From contig CAMLKR010000073.1 of NCBI GenBank assembly GCA_946480565.1, positions 1 to 10,029 of the forward strand: 10,029 bases of DNA, given 5' to 3'. Position 1 is the first letter of the stretch. Every line of letters begins with the position of its first letter. A program made the translations under genes and the position numbers. The stretch comes from an uncultured Arenimonas sp. Lineage in GTDB: Bacteria > Pseudomonadota > Gammaproteobacteria > Xanthomonadales > Xanthomonadaceae. Positions 1 to 8,095 of the stretch are shown in pieces. Under the pieces are notes generated by a model. The model searched no databases. It saw only the letters and a program-made list of their open reading frames with translations, and had not been told where the DNA came from.

Positions 1-832
1 GCTCGGCGAACATCGCCATCACCTGGTCGCCCTCCTGCCAGCGCAGCAGGCCGGTGTCGACGAACACGCAGGTCAGGCGTTCGCCGATGGCCTTGTGCAG
101 CAGGGCCGCTACCACCGAAGAATCAACGCCGCCCGACAGGCCCAGCAGCACCTCGTCCTCGCCCACCTGGGCGCGCACGCGGGCGATCTGGTCCTCGATG
201 ATGTTGGCGGCGGTCCACAGCGTATTGCAGCCGCAGATGTCCACGGCGAAGCGGCGCAGCATCTGTTCGCCGGACTTGGTGTGGGTGACTTCCGGGTGGA
301 ACTGCACGCCATACCAGCGCCGGCGCTCGTCGGCCATCGCGATGATGTCGACCGACTCCGTGCGCGCCGTGACTTCGAAGCCCGGCGGGATGTCGGTGAC
401 GCGGTCGCCGTGGCTCATCCAGACGTCCAGCCGCGGCGGGCTGCCGGCATGGTCCTTGAGGCCGTCGAGCAGCGAACATTCGGCGATCACCTCGACCTCG
501 GCGTAGCCGAACTCGCGGTGGTGGCCGCCCTCGACGTCGCCGCCCAGCTGCATCGCCATGGTCTGCATGCCGTAGCAGATGCCCAGGATCGGCACGCCGG
601 CGTCGAACACCTGCTGCGGGGCCCGCGGCGAACCGGCCTCGGTGGTCGATTCCGGGCCGCCCGACAGGATGATGCCCTTGGCGCCGTAAGCGGCGATCTC
701 GGCCGGATCATGGTCCCAGGCCCAGATCTCGCAGTAGACCCCGAACTCGCGGATGCGGCGGGCGATCAGCTGCGTGTACTGCGCGCCGAAATCGAGGATC
801 AGGATCTTGTCGCTGTGGATGTCGGTGGTCAT
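1..832 (-). CDS. guaA: GMP synthase (glutamine-hydrolysing), N-terminal 277 codons, cut by window edge
   Basis: GuaA makes GMP from XMP, ATP and glutamine, the last step of guanine nucleotide synthesis in the cytosol. The reading frame starts at ATG 832-830 and is open to base 1. The class-I glutamine amidotransferase domain covers about residues 9-200. The nucleophile is Cys87 in [15 protein letters not shown], and the partners are His179 and Glu181 in [10 protein letters not shown]. The ATP-pyrophosphatase domain begins near 205, with P-loop SGGVDSS at 233-239. The visible sequence follows E. coli GuaA closely from the start ([12 protein letters not shown]), so the start is secure although the Shine-Dalgarno is weak. 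The family is about 525 residues, so roughly half is missing to the left. It lies 132 nt downstream of guaB on the same strand, as in the common guaBA arrangement. Confidence 0.97.
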   Translation of the reverse strand, partial: MTTDIHSDKILILDFGAQYTQLIARRIREFGVYCEIWAWDHDPAEIAAYGAKGIILSGGPESTTEAGSPRAPQQVFDAGVPILGICYGMQTMAMQLGGDVEGGHHREFGYAEVEVIAECSLLDGLKDHAGSPPRLDVWMSHGDRVTDIPPGFEVTARTESVDIIAMADERRRWYGVQFHPEVTHTKSGEQMLRRFAVDICGCNTLWTAANIIEDQIARVRAQVGEDEVLLGLSGGVDSSVVAALLHKAIGERLTCVFVDTGLLRWQEGDQVMAMFAE

Positions 833-964
833 CGGCTCGTCGCTTGTCTGAAAGTCCTTGGCGGCCATCCTGGCGCGACATCCCCGGCTTCGGATCGTCC
901 TGCCCGGCCATCCGTGGCCGGGCGTTCGGCTGGCCGCGCGGCCGTGCCGCGCAAGCGGCCCGCC
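833..964 (-). other. guaB-guaA intergenic spacer with two GC-rich hairpins
   Basis: This 132-nt spacer holds two perfect inverted repeats. One is GCGCGGC/GCCGCGC with a 3-nt loop (936-952), 12 nt past the guaB stop. The other is GCCCGGCCA/TGGCCGGGC with a 4-nt loop (902-923). Neither is followed by a T-run on the minus strand, so neither is a standard intrinsic terminator. They may stabilise the guaB 3' end or uncouple guaA expression from guaB. I see no convincing promoter for guaA here. Confidence 0.6.
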
Positions 965-2482
<1,518 letters not shown>

Positions 2483-2504
2483 GCCGGATGCAACGCTGTG
2501 GCGG

Positions 2505-3785
2505 TCAGAGCAGGCCCAGGCTCAGCGCGGGCCACCAGGTGATCAGGGCGACGGCCGCGCCCAGGATCAGCAGGAAGGGCAGGCAGGCCCGCACCAGGGT
2601 CGCCACCGGTGCCCCGAACCGGTAGGAGGCGATGAACAGGTTCATGCCCACCGGCGGGGTGAAGTAGCCCAGCTGCAGGTTGGCCAGCATCACGATGCCC
2701 AGGTGCACCGGATGGATGCCGAAGGCCGCGGCCACCGGCAGCAGCAGCGGCGTCAGGATCACCACCGCCGAGAAGATGTCCAGCAGCATGCCCACGGCCA
2801 GCAGGAACAGGTTGAGCAGCAGCAGGAACACCCAGGCGCTTTCCACCCGGCCCTCAAGCAGCCCGAACAGGCGGGTCGGCACCTCCTGGTCCACCAGCCA
2901 GTTCGACAGCGCCAGGGCCGCGCCCAGGATCAGCAGGATGGCGCCGACCATGCGCATGGACTCCGCCATCACCCCCGGCAGTGCCCTGATGCTTATTTCC
3001 CTTTTTATTCCAACTGTTACGACAAGAACATAAAGTGCCGTGACAGCCGCCGCCTCGCTGGCCGCAAGCTCGCCCGAGTAGATGCCGCCCAAGACGATCA
3101 CCGGCAGCGGCAGCTCCCAGCCAGTCTCCCGCAGCGCCGCCCAGAGCTCCCGTGCGTCGAAGGCATGGCGCGACTGCGGCAGTCCGCGCCCCACCCACAT
3201 CGCGTGCCCGGACATCATCGCCACCATCAGCGCGCCCGGCAGCAGGCCGGCCAGGAACAGGTCGGGAATGGTCACCGCCGGGTCGCTGCCCATCTGCCCG
3301 GCGACGAAGCCGTACAGGATCAGCGGCAGCGAGGGCGCGAACAGCAGGCCCAGGCTGCCGCCGGCGGTCACCAGGCCCAGGCTGTAGCGCTCGCCGTAGC
3401 CGGCCTGGCGCAGCGCCGGATACAGCAGCGCGCCCAGGGCCACGATGGTCACGCCGGAGGCGCCGGTGAACGCGGTGAAGAACGCGCAGGCGACGATCGC
3501 GACGATCGCCAGCCCACCCGGCAGCCAGCCCAGCAGCGCGTTCGACAGGCGCACCAGGCGGCGCGGCGCCTGGCTTTCGCCCAGCAGGTAGCCGGCCAGG
3601 GTGAACAAGGGGATGGCGATCAGCCCGGGCATGTCGCCCAGCCGGTAGAACTCGACAGCCACCACGATCAGGTCGTAACCGGCCAGGTGGAAACCCAGCA
3701 GGGCCACCGCCGCGATCACCGCGAACAGCGGCATGCCCAGCGCCGCCAGCGCCAGGATCACCGCCAGGCCGAGCACCAGGCTCAC
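2505..3785 (-). CDS. dctM: TRAP transporter large permease subunit (DctM family)
   Basis: This is the large membrane subunit of a tripartite ATP-independent periplasmic transporter. It carries the transport path and couples solute uptake to an ion gradient, usually Na+, in the inner membrane. The protein is 426 residues, normal for DctM, and hydrophobic throughout, with about 12 predicted membrane segments. Family signatures are FTAFTGASGVTIVALGALL (102-120) in the first half and LGYFTPPVGMNLFIAS (372-387) in the second. Its start is GTG at 3785, overlapping the dctQ stop by 4 nt (GTGA), which implies translational coupling. A stretch of 19 codons (residues 250-268) is AT-rich and uses rare codons, unlike the rest of the gene (see the separate entry). 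The protein stays in frame and family-like through it. Substrate cannot be read from this subunit. Confidence 0.95.
   Translation of the reverse strand: MSLVLGLAVILALAALGMPLFAVIAAVALLGFHLAGYDLIVVAVEFYRLGDMPGLIAIPLFTLAGYLLGESQAPRRLVRLSNALLGWLPGGLAIVAIVACAFFTAFTGASGVTIVALGALLYPALRQAGYGERYSLGLVTAGGSLGLLFAPSLPLILYGFVAGQMGSDPAVTIPDLFLAGLLPGALMVAMMSGHAMWVGRGLPQSRHAFDARELWAALRETGWELPLPVIVLGGIYSGELAASEAAAVTALYVLVVTVGIKREISIRALPGVMAESMRMVGAILLILGAALALSNWLVDQEVPTRLFGLLEGRVESAWVFLLLLNLFLLAVGMLLDIFSAVVILTPLLLPVAAAFGIHPVHLGIVMLANLQLGYFTPPVGMNLFIASYRFGAPVATLVRACLPFLLILGAAVALITWWPALSLGLL
2982..3038 (-). other. AT-rich rare-codon island inside dctM
   Basis: Codons 250-268 of dctM read GCA CTT TAT GTT CTT GTC, then GTA ACA GTT GGA ATA AAA, then AGG GAA ATA AGC ATC AGG GCA. 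Fourteen of the 19 end in A or T, and ATA and AGG each occur twice. Positions 2991-3035 are 15/45 GC by hand count, in a gene that is otherwise about 70% GC. The stretch encodes the end of one membrane helix and the following charged loop (IKREISIR). The reading frame is intact. Confidence 0.85.
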
Positions 3786-4273
3786 GCCCTGCCCTCGCCG
3801 ATCGCCTCGGCCGTGGGCGGCAGCAGCGCCACCAGCAGGAAACGCAGCGCCATCAGCCCGAAACCGGCCGGGAACGCGAGCATGGGCACCCAGCTGGGAA
3901 CGCCGGCCACGAAGGGCACCGGCGCCTCGCGCTCCAGGCCGACCATGCCGGCGCCCAGCCAGGCCAGGGTCGCGGCCACCGCGGCCGCGGCCAGATGGGA
4001 AAGCACCCAGGCCGCCCGCTGCGCCCGCGGCGGCAGCACCCGCGGCAGGGCGTCGATGGCGATGTGCTTGCGCGCCCGGGTCGCGCCCAGGGCGCCGAGC
4101 AGGGCCAGCCAGAGCACGCCGGCGCGGCTGGCGGGTTCGGCCCAGTCCAGGCCGGTGTCGAAGAACAGGCGCAGCGCGATCTGCGCGACCGACAGCAGCA
4201 GCAGGGCCAGCAGCAGCCCTGCCAGCAGCGCGTCTTCCGCGCGGTGCAGCCGGGCCAGCCAGCGCCGCGGCAT
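3782..4273 (-). CDS. dctQ: TRAP transporter small permease subunit (DctQ family)
   Basis: This is the small membrane subunit that pairs with DctM in the inner membrane. The protein is 163 residues with about four hydrophobic segments (roughly 14-37, 50-65, 88-112 and 128-150). It has the usual DctQ pattern after the first helix: an acidic residue and Arg before the second helix (EPASRAGVLWLALLGALG), followed by the charged RARKHIAIDAL stretch at about 66-76. The ATG (4273-4271) overlaps the dctP stop by one base (TGATG), and the gene's own stop overlaps the dctM start. A longer open frame reaching back to 4627 exists, but it lies inside dctP in another frame and lacks family features, so the internal ATG is used. 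Confidence is lower than for DctM only because DctQ sequences are poorly conserved. Confidence 0.88.
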   Translation of the reverse strand: MPRRWLARLHRAEDALLAGLLLALLLLSVAQIALRLFFDTGLDWAEPASRAGVLWLALLGALGATRARKHIAIDALPRVLPPRAQRAAWVLSHLAAAAVAATLAWLGAGMVGLEREAPVPFVAGVPSWVPMLAFPAGFGLMALRFLLVALLPPTAEAIGEGRA

Positions 4274-5262
4274 CAGGGCGTCCCGGGGTTCGCCAGCGCC
4301 TGCCGCACTGCCGCGAGGATCCCGGGCGAGATTGACTTTTCCGCCTCGAGCTCGGCGGTGATGCGGGTACCCAGCGAACGCCAGCGCGCCGCTTCGGCGG
4401 CGTCGAGGGTGGTGACCGCCATGCCCTGCTTCTTCATCGCGGCCAGCGCCGCCACGTCGTCGCGGCGGACGTTGGCGTCCATGCGCCGGGCGGCGTCGGC
4501 GAAGGCCTTGGCCAGCACCGCCTGGTCGGCCGGCGCCAGTTTTTTCCAGGCCTTGTCGTCCACCACCAGGTAGCCGACGACGAAGGTCAGCGGCAGGTCC
4601 ACCATGGACTTGAGCTTGCCGTGCCACTGCAGGGCGATCGCGCCGCTGGGCGTGTTTGCCACGGTGTCGACCATGCCGGTCTGCAGGCTGGTGAACACAT
4701 CGCCGATCGGCAGCGGGATCGGGCTGACGCCGCCCAGCTTGAAGGTGCGGATGGCGATGGCGTCGTTCTGCGGCACCCAGAGCTTGATGCCGGCCATGTC
4801 GGCCTGGCTGCGCAGCGGCTTGTTGCCCATCAGGTAGGCGAAGCCGACGCCGGACACGCCAAGCATGCGCAGGCCGCGCTGTTCGAAGCCCTTGGCCAGC
4901 AGCGGATCGACCTGGCGCCGCACCCGGTCCACCTGGTCCCAGTCCTCGAACAGGAACGGCAGGCTGTAGACCGGCGCGTCCGGATAGACCAGGGACAGCT
5001 CGCTGGCGGTCAGCACGCCGCCCTGCAGCTGGCCCAGGCGCATCTTGCGCAGCACCACCGCGTCGTTGCCCATCACGCCGCCGGGATAGAACTTCACCTC
5101 GACCCGGCCGGCCGTGCCCTGCTTCACCTCGGCAGCGGCGGCGCGCAGCTCGCGCATCCAGGCCGAACCGTCCGGCGCCAGGGTGGCGATCTTCAGGGTC
5201 TGCGCGGTGGCCGGGGCTGCCACGGCCAGGCAGAGCAGCAGCGTCGACAGCAGGCGGGTCAT
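4273..5262 (-). CDS. dctP: TRAP transporter periplasmic solute-binding protein (DctP family)
   Basis: This is the periplasmic receptor that binds solute and delivers it to DctQM. The protein is 329 residues. It has a Sec signal peptide with a hydrophobic core (about 4-16) and an ATA cleavage site before Gln21. The mature protein opens with LKIATLAPDGSAWMREL, followed by the family pattern VEVKFYPGGVMGND at about 54-67 and GDVFTSLQTGMVDTVANTP at 188-206. At 158-164 it reads GIKLWVP, whereas typical organic-acid-binding DctPs have G-x-K-x-R there. Trp162 therefore replaces the carboxylate-binding Arg, arguing against a simple C4-dicarboxylate ligand (inference). The ATG at 5262 is chosen because AAGGA lies 7 nt upstream. 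A GTG at 5277 would add five residues but has no such site. The neighbouring TatT lipoprotein gene suggests the TatP/TatT subclass. Confidence 0.93.
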   Translation of the reverse strand: MTRLLSTLLLCLAVAAPATAQTLKIATLAPDGSAWMRELRAAAAEVKQGTAGRVEVKFYPGGVMGNDAVVLRKMRLGQLQGGVLTASELSLVYPDAPVYSLPFLFEDWDQVDRVRRQVDPLLAKGFEQRGLRMLGVSGVGFAYLMGNKPLRSQADMAGIKLWVPQNDAIAIRTFKLGGVSPIPLPIGDVFTSLQTGMVDTVANTPSGAIALQWHGKLKSMVDLPLTFVVGYLVVDDKAWKKLAPADQAVLAKAFADAARRMDANVRRDDVAALAAMKKQGMAVTTLDAAEAARWRSLGTRITAELEAEKSISPGILAAVRQALANPGTP

Positions 5263-5269
5263 GGCGTGT

Positions 5270-5274
5270 TCCTT
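5270..5274 (-). promoter_or_regulatory. Ribosome binding site that fixes the dctP start
   Basis: AAGGA on the minus strand lies 7 nt before ATG 5262-5260. It falls inside the reading frame of the alternative GTG start at 5277 and so favours the shorter protein, whose signal peptide also looks more normal. Confidence 0.75.
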
Positions 5275-5287
5275 CACGGGGGCGGCC

Positions 5288-6172
5288 TCAGAAATAATCC
5301 TTGCCGGATTCCACGAGTGCCTTCGCGCGCTCCTGGGCCAGCACGTTCATCAACGTAAAACCCGGCGCCCGCGGGTCGGCCGCCAGCACGTCGGCCAGCA
5401 GCCGGTCGTGCAGCTCCTGGTCGAACACCAGACGGGCGTAGTACTCCGCGAGCAGGGTCTTGGCGTAGAGGTTGCGGCCGCCGCTCTGGGCGATCGCCGC
5501 CTCGAAGTGCTGCCGTCCCAGTTCCGGCCTGCCGCCGATGGCTTCCGGACGCAGGGAATGGAGCACGCCGAGATAAACCCGGGCCATGCCGCGGGCATGG
5601 CCCGGCTCGATGGCGACGACGCGGTCCAGCAGCGCCTGGACCTTGGGCAGGTCGGCGATGGCGCCCCAGTCCTCGCTGTTGGCCTGCAGGAACCCCGCCC
5701 AGGCCGCGGCCAGCGCGTACAGGCCGGCGACGTCCCGGGCCGGCGCGGCGGCGACCGCCGATTCGAAGGAGGTGACGTCCTGGTCCAGCGCCTCGCACAG
5801 CACGGCGTCCTGCGCGCAGGTGCCGCGGCGGGCGTAGGCCAGGGCCTTGGCCGCGAGCCGGCGCGCGCGGTCGCGGTCGCTCCCGGTGAAGTTGCCGGCA
5901 TAGGCGCCGTTGAGTTCGGCGGCGGCGAACAGCAGCGATGCCTTGCCCTTGTCGCCGCGGCCGTCGTCGGCCACCAGGCCGTCGATCAGCAGCAGGTAGG
6001 CCGGCAGGCCGTCGCGGACCGTGGCCGGGTCGTCGCTGTCGAGCACCGCGCCGCCGAGCTGGGCCGCGAGCCGGTCGCCGGCCTTGCCCACCAGCGACGC
6101 GCAGCCCGACAGACCCAGGGCCAGCAGGGACAGGACGGCGAATCGAAGCATGGGGCGGTGGAGCGTCGGCAT
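5288..6172 (-). CDS. tatT: TRAP-associated TPR lipoprotein (TatT component family)
   Basis: TatT proteins are periplasmic, lipid-anchored helical-repeat proteins that partner the solute-binding protein of some TRAP systems. The Treponema pallidum TatT/TatP pair is the studied case, where the ligand is thought to be hydrophobic. The protein is 294 residues. It has a signal peptide with lipobox LSGC and lipidation at Cys24, then an all-helical Ala/Leu-rich body. The stretches at about 148-165, 178-207 and 217-246 (ARVYLGVLHSLRP, GRQHFEAAIAQS) look like degenerate TPRs. Cys119 and Cys126 could form a disulfide in the periplasm. ATG 6172 has GGAG 9 nt upstream. A second ATG at 6151 would still leave a lipobox but has no site. 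The stop lies 25 nt before dctP and the start 24 nt after folD, which suggests cotranscription. The family call rests on the lipobox, repeat pattern, length and TRAP neighbours. Confidence 0.85.
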   Translation of the reverse strand: MPTLHRPMLRFAVLSLLALGLSGCASLVGKAGDRLAAQLGGAVLDSDDPATVRDGLPAYLLLIDGLVADDGRGDKGKASLLFAAAELNGAYAGNFTGSDRDRARRLAAKALAYARRGTCAQDAVLCEALDQDVTSFESAVAAAPARDVAGLYALAAAWAGFLQANSEDWGAIADLPKVQALLDRVVAIEPGHARGMARVYLGVLHSLRPEAIGGRPELGRQHFEAAIAQSGGRNLYAKTLLAEYYARLVFDQELHDRLLADVLAADPRAPGFTLMNVLAQERAKALVESGKDYF

Positions 6173-6196
6173 GGCGTCGGTCTCCAGTGTCCTGCT

Positions 6197-7072
6197 TCAG
6201 TGTGACGCCTGGGTGGAATCGGAGGCTTCGGCGGCCTCCAGGGTGTTCTGCATCAGCGTGGCGACGGTCATCGGCCCGACGCCGCCCGGAACGGGCGTGA
6301 TCCAGGACGCGCGTTGGGCCGCCGCGTCGAAGCCCACGTCGCCGACCAGGCGGCCGTCGTCCAGCCGGTTGATGCCGACATCGATCACCACGGCGCCGGG
6401 CTTGACCCATTCGCCAGGCACCAGGCCCGGCCGGCCCACGGCCACCACCAGGATGTCAGCCTCGCGCACGTGGCGTTCGAGCACCTCGCGCGGGGTGAAC
6501 TTGTGGCAGCAGGTGGTGGTGCAGCCGGCGATCAGCAGCTCCAGCACCATCGGCCGGCCGACGTGGTTGCTGACGCCGACCACGGTGGCGCTGGCGCCGC
6601 GCACCGGCCGGTCGGTGTAGGCCAGCAGGGTGGTCACGCCGCGCGGGGTGCAGGGCCGGAGCCCGAACTGGCGCAGCGCCAGGTGGCCGACGTTCTCGGG
6701 GTGGAAGCCATCGACGTCCTTGCGCGGGTCGATGCGGTGGATCAGCCAGGTGGCGTCGCGATTCCCGGGCAGGGGCAGCTGGACCAGGATGCCGTGGATG
6801 GCCGGGTCGGCGTTCAGGCGGTCGATCAGCGCAGCCAGTTCCTCGTCCGTGGTGTCGGCCGGCAGGTCGTAGTCGATGGCGCGGATGCCCACCTTCTTGG
6901 CGGCGCGGCGCTTGTTGCGCACGTAGACGGTGGACGCCGGGTCCTGGCCCACCAGCACCACCGCCAGGCCGGGCGCCGGCCTGCCGGCCGCCAGCCGGGC
7001 CTGAACGCGCCGGGCCAGGTCGTCGAGCAGGGCGTCGGCGATGCCTTTGCCGTCGAGGATGCGGGCGCTCAT
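6197..7072 (-). CDS. folD: Bifunctional methylene-THF dehydrogenase / methenyl-THF cyclohydrolase
   Basis: FolD interconverts 5,10-methylene-THF and 10-formyl-THF using NADP+, feeding purine synthesis and initiator-tRNA formylation in the cytosol. The protein is 291 residues (E. coli 288). Catalytic residues align with E. coli numbering: Tyr50 and Lys54 in VYVRNKRRA, Gln98 in GILVQLPLP, and Asp121 in [12 protein letters not shown]. The NADP-binding segment is [12 protein letters not shown] (164-175), with Asn169-His170 where many homologues have Asn-Ile. The C-terminal signature [20 protein letters not shown] is intact. The start ATG at 7072 matches the family N-terminus (ARILDGK). GGAG lies only 4 nt upstream, which is a short spacing. 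An upstream extension to 7108 exists but is not family-like. It appears to head a run of genes continuing into the TRAP cassette. Confidence 0.97.
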   Translation of the reverse strand: MSARILDGKGIADALLDDLARRVQARLAAGRPAPGLAVVLVGQDPASTVYVRNKRRAAKKVGIRAIDYDLPADTTDEELAALIDRLNADPAIHGILVQLPLPGNRDATWLIHRIDPRKDVDGFHPENVGHLALRQFGLRPCTPRGVTTLLAYTDRPVRGASATVVGVSNHVGRPMVLELLIAGCTTTCCHKFTPREVLERHVREADILVVAVGRPGLVPGEWVKPGAVVIDVGINRLDDGRLVGDVGFDAAAQRASWITPVPGGVGPMTVATLMQNTLEAAEASDSTQASH

Positions 7073-7159
7073 GGAACTCCGGGCTGCAGGGGGCGGTTTG
7101 GCGCACAATGCGCCGGTCGCGAGCCGCGATTATCCCCGAAGCCTTCCCTGCCCCGCCAC
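7073..7159. promoter_or_regulatory. Divergent folD / DUF1244 control region with a perfect inverted repeat
   Basis: These 87 nt separate two divergent genes. They hold the perfect repeat GGCGCA-CAA-TGCGCC at 7100-7114. A near-consensus -10 for folD, GATAAT, reads on the minus strand at 7134-7129, which would place the repeat in the folD leader. The same bases give GATTAT (7128-7133) on the plus strand, a possible -10 for the DUF1244 gene with a leader of about 20 nt. No good -35 is seen for either. The repeat could be an operator or a leader hairpin. Confidence 0.4.
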
Positions 7160-7456
7160 ATGACCGATCACACTGCCCTGGAAGCCGCCGCCTTCCGCCG
7201 CCTGGTCCAGCACCTTCAGCAGCGCAGCGACGTGCAGAACATCGACCTGATGATCCTCGCCGGCTTCTGCCGCAACTGCCTGTCGAACTGGTACCAGGAG
7301 GCCGCCGAGGCCGCCGGAACCCCGGTCGACAAGGCCACGGCGCGCGAGATCGTCTACGGCATGCCCTTCGAGGAGTGGAAGCGCCTGCACCAGGCCGAGG
7401 CCACGCCCGAGCAGCTGGCCGCGTTTGAAGCCGCCCAGCGTCGCCACGGCGCCTAG
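7160..7456 (+). CDS. DUF1244 family small protein
   Basis: This is a 98-residue protein of unknown function that I recognise as the DUF1244 (SMc04008-like) family. The hallmark is the run DVQNIDLMILAGFCRNCLSNW (24-44). It contains a Cys37-x-x-Cys40 pair and is followed by a second conserved block, AREIVYGMPFEEWK, at 61-74. It is probably cytosolic and helical, with no signal peptide or membrane segment. The ATG at 7160 is chosen because family similarity begins right after it (ALEAAAFRRLVQHLQ). No clear Shine-Dalgarno is present. The open frame extends far upstream, but that part is antisense to folD. It is divergent from folD and converges on the phasin-like gene. The CxxC invites a metal or redox role, but nothing here proves one. 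Confidence 0.88.
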   Translation: MTDHTALEAAAFRRLVQHLQQRSDVQNIDLMILAGFCRNCLSNWYQEAAEAAGTPVDKATAREIVYGMPFEEWKRLHQAEATPEQLAAFEAAQRRHGA

Positions 7457-7480
7457 CCGGCCGCACTGCCCGGGACGGCG

Positions 7481-7511
7481 TAAAAAAACGCCCCGGGGGT
7501 GCCGGGGCGTT
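7481..7511 (-). terminator. Intrinsic terminator of the phasin-like gene
   Basis: A perfect 10-bp stem (7487-7496 with 7502-7511, AACGCCCCGG/CCGGGGCGTT) has a 5-nt loop. Read on the minus strand it ends in a run of Ts (7488-7482), a textbook rho-independent terminator 31 nt past the stop at 7543. The plus-strand side (GTTGAAATCC) has no T-run, so termination of the convergent DUF1244 gene here would be weaker. Confidence 0.92.
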
Positions 7512-7542
7512 GAAATCCCACTGACGGGAAGAGAGATCGTGA

Positions 7543-7953
7543 TCAGGCGCGCCGGCGGCTGCGCTTGGCGGCGGGACGGGCGACGCGCTTGGCGGCGCGG
7601 GCCGGGCGCTTCTTCGTCGGGGCCTTGGCGCCGAGCTTGACCAGCACCGGCTCGAAGCGGGCCTCGAATTCGGACTGGGCGAGCTGGGCGAACTGCGCCG
7701 CCTGCTTCTGCACCGGGGCCAGCTTGGCTTTGGCCTGCTTGCGCAGCTTGGCGACCGAGTTGCCGGCTTCGCGGGCGGCGGCCTGGGCGTTTTTGCGCAG
7801 GCTGTCGGCGCCGGCGGCCAAGCCGTCGACCGACTTCAGGGCCTGCTTGCGGCAAAGGGAAGCCGCACCGATGCCCGCCAGCAGCACGGCGCGCGGGGTG
7901 AGTTCGGTCTTGGTCTTGCGGACAGTGCGACGGGTCGTACGGGTACGGGTCAT
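7543..7953 (-). CDS. Phasin-like (PHA granule-associated) protein with basic histone-like tail
   Basis: The protein is 136 residues. The middle (about 18-110) is helical and Ala/Lys/Gln-rich and fits the PHA granule-associated phasin pattern: an amphipathic start TPRAVLLAGIGAASLCRKQ at 19-37, a coiled-coil-prone core, and a closing FEARFEPVLVKLGAKAPTKK motif. Phasins coat polyhydroxyalkanoate granules. The tail (110-136) has 13 Lys/Arg in 27 residues, and no acidic residue occurs after Glu101. This recalls the DNA-binding tail of Pseudomonas PhaF, which also links granules to the nucleoid. The N-terminus (TRTRTTRRTVRKTKT) is basic as well. ATG 7953 has CGAGG 6 nt upstream. A tight terminator follows, so it is monocistronic. 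No other PHA gene is in view. A plain nucleoid-associated protein is the main alternative. Confidence 0.62.
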   Translation of the reverse strand: MTRTRTTRRTVRKTKTELTPRAVLLAGIGAASLCRKQALKSVDGLAAGADSLRKNAQAAAREAGNSVAKLRKQAKAKLAPVQKQAAQFAQLAQSEFEARFEPVLVKLGAKAPTKKRPARAAKRVARPAAKRSRRRA

Positions 7954-8095
7954 GGCAAGCCTCGCGACGGGTGGCCAGGGTGGCCGGTCTCGCCAGCGAG
8001 TCTGTTCGCCGTCGCTTGAGCAATCACACTAAGTCGGAGGCTTGCGGCGCAGCGGACGGCGGGACATTCTGGCCGTCCTTTCCAGGAGCGCTGCG
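7954..8095. other. Divergent spacer between the phasin-like and TPR-like genes
   Basis: The 142 nt carry the ribosome binding sites of both genes, a short direct repeat GGGTGGCC (7969-7976 and 7978-7985) and a small inverted repeat CTCGC/GCGAG (7989-8000). I could not pick a convincing -35/-10 pair on either strand. Both genes must nevertheless start here, so the promoters are either non-consensus or activator-dependent. Confidence 0.5.
8084..8088 (+). promoter_or_regulatory. Ribosome binding site that fixes the TPR-like gene start
   Basis: AGGAG lies 7 nt before ATG 8096. The frame is also open back to a TTG at 8042, but that codon has no such site and would add 18 residues of no recognisable character. 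Confidence 0.8.

Noticed and set aside
2988..3036. Possible mobile-element scar or small inserted element in dctM at the AT-rich stretch
   Set aside because: There are no flanking direct repeats or inverted ends, and the permease frame and family sequence continue through it. It is kept only as a codon-use anomaly.
4274..4627. N-terminal extension of dctQ back to 4627
   Set aside because: The extension lies inside dctP in another frame and is not DctQ-like. The ATG at 4273 overlaps the dctP stop as expected for coupled TRAP genes.
6314..7159. Plus-strand upstream extension of the DUF1244 gene
   Set aside because: It is open only because it is antisense to folD. Family similarity begins at the ATG at 7160.
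7969..7985. Direct repeat GGGTGGCC separated by one base
   Set aside because: It is short and G/C-only in a GC-rich genome, with no further copies nearby. Chance is likely.
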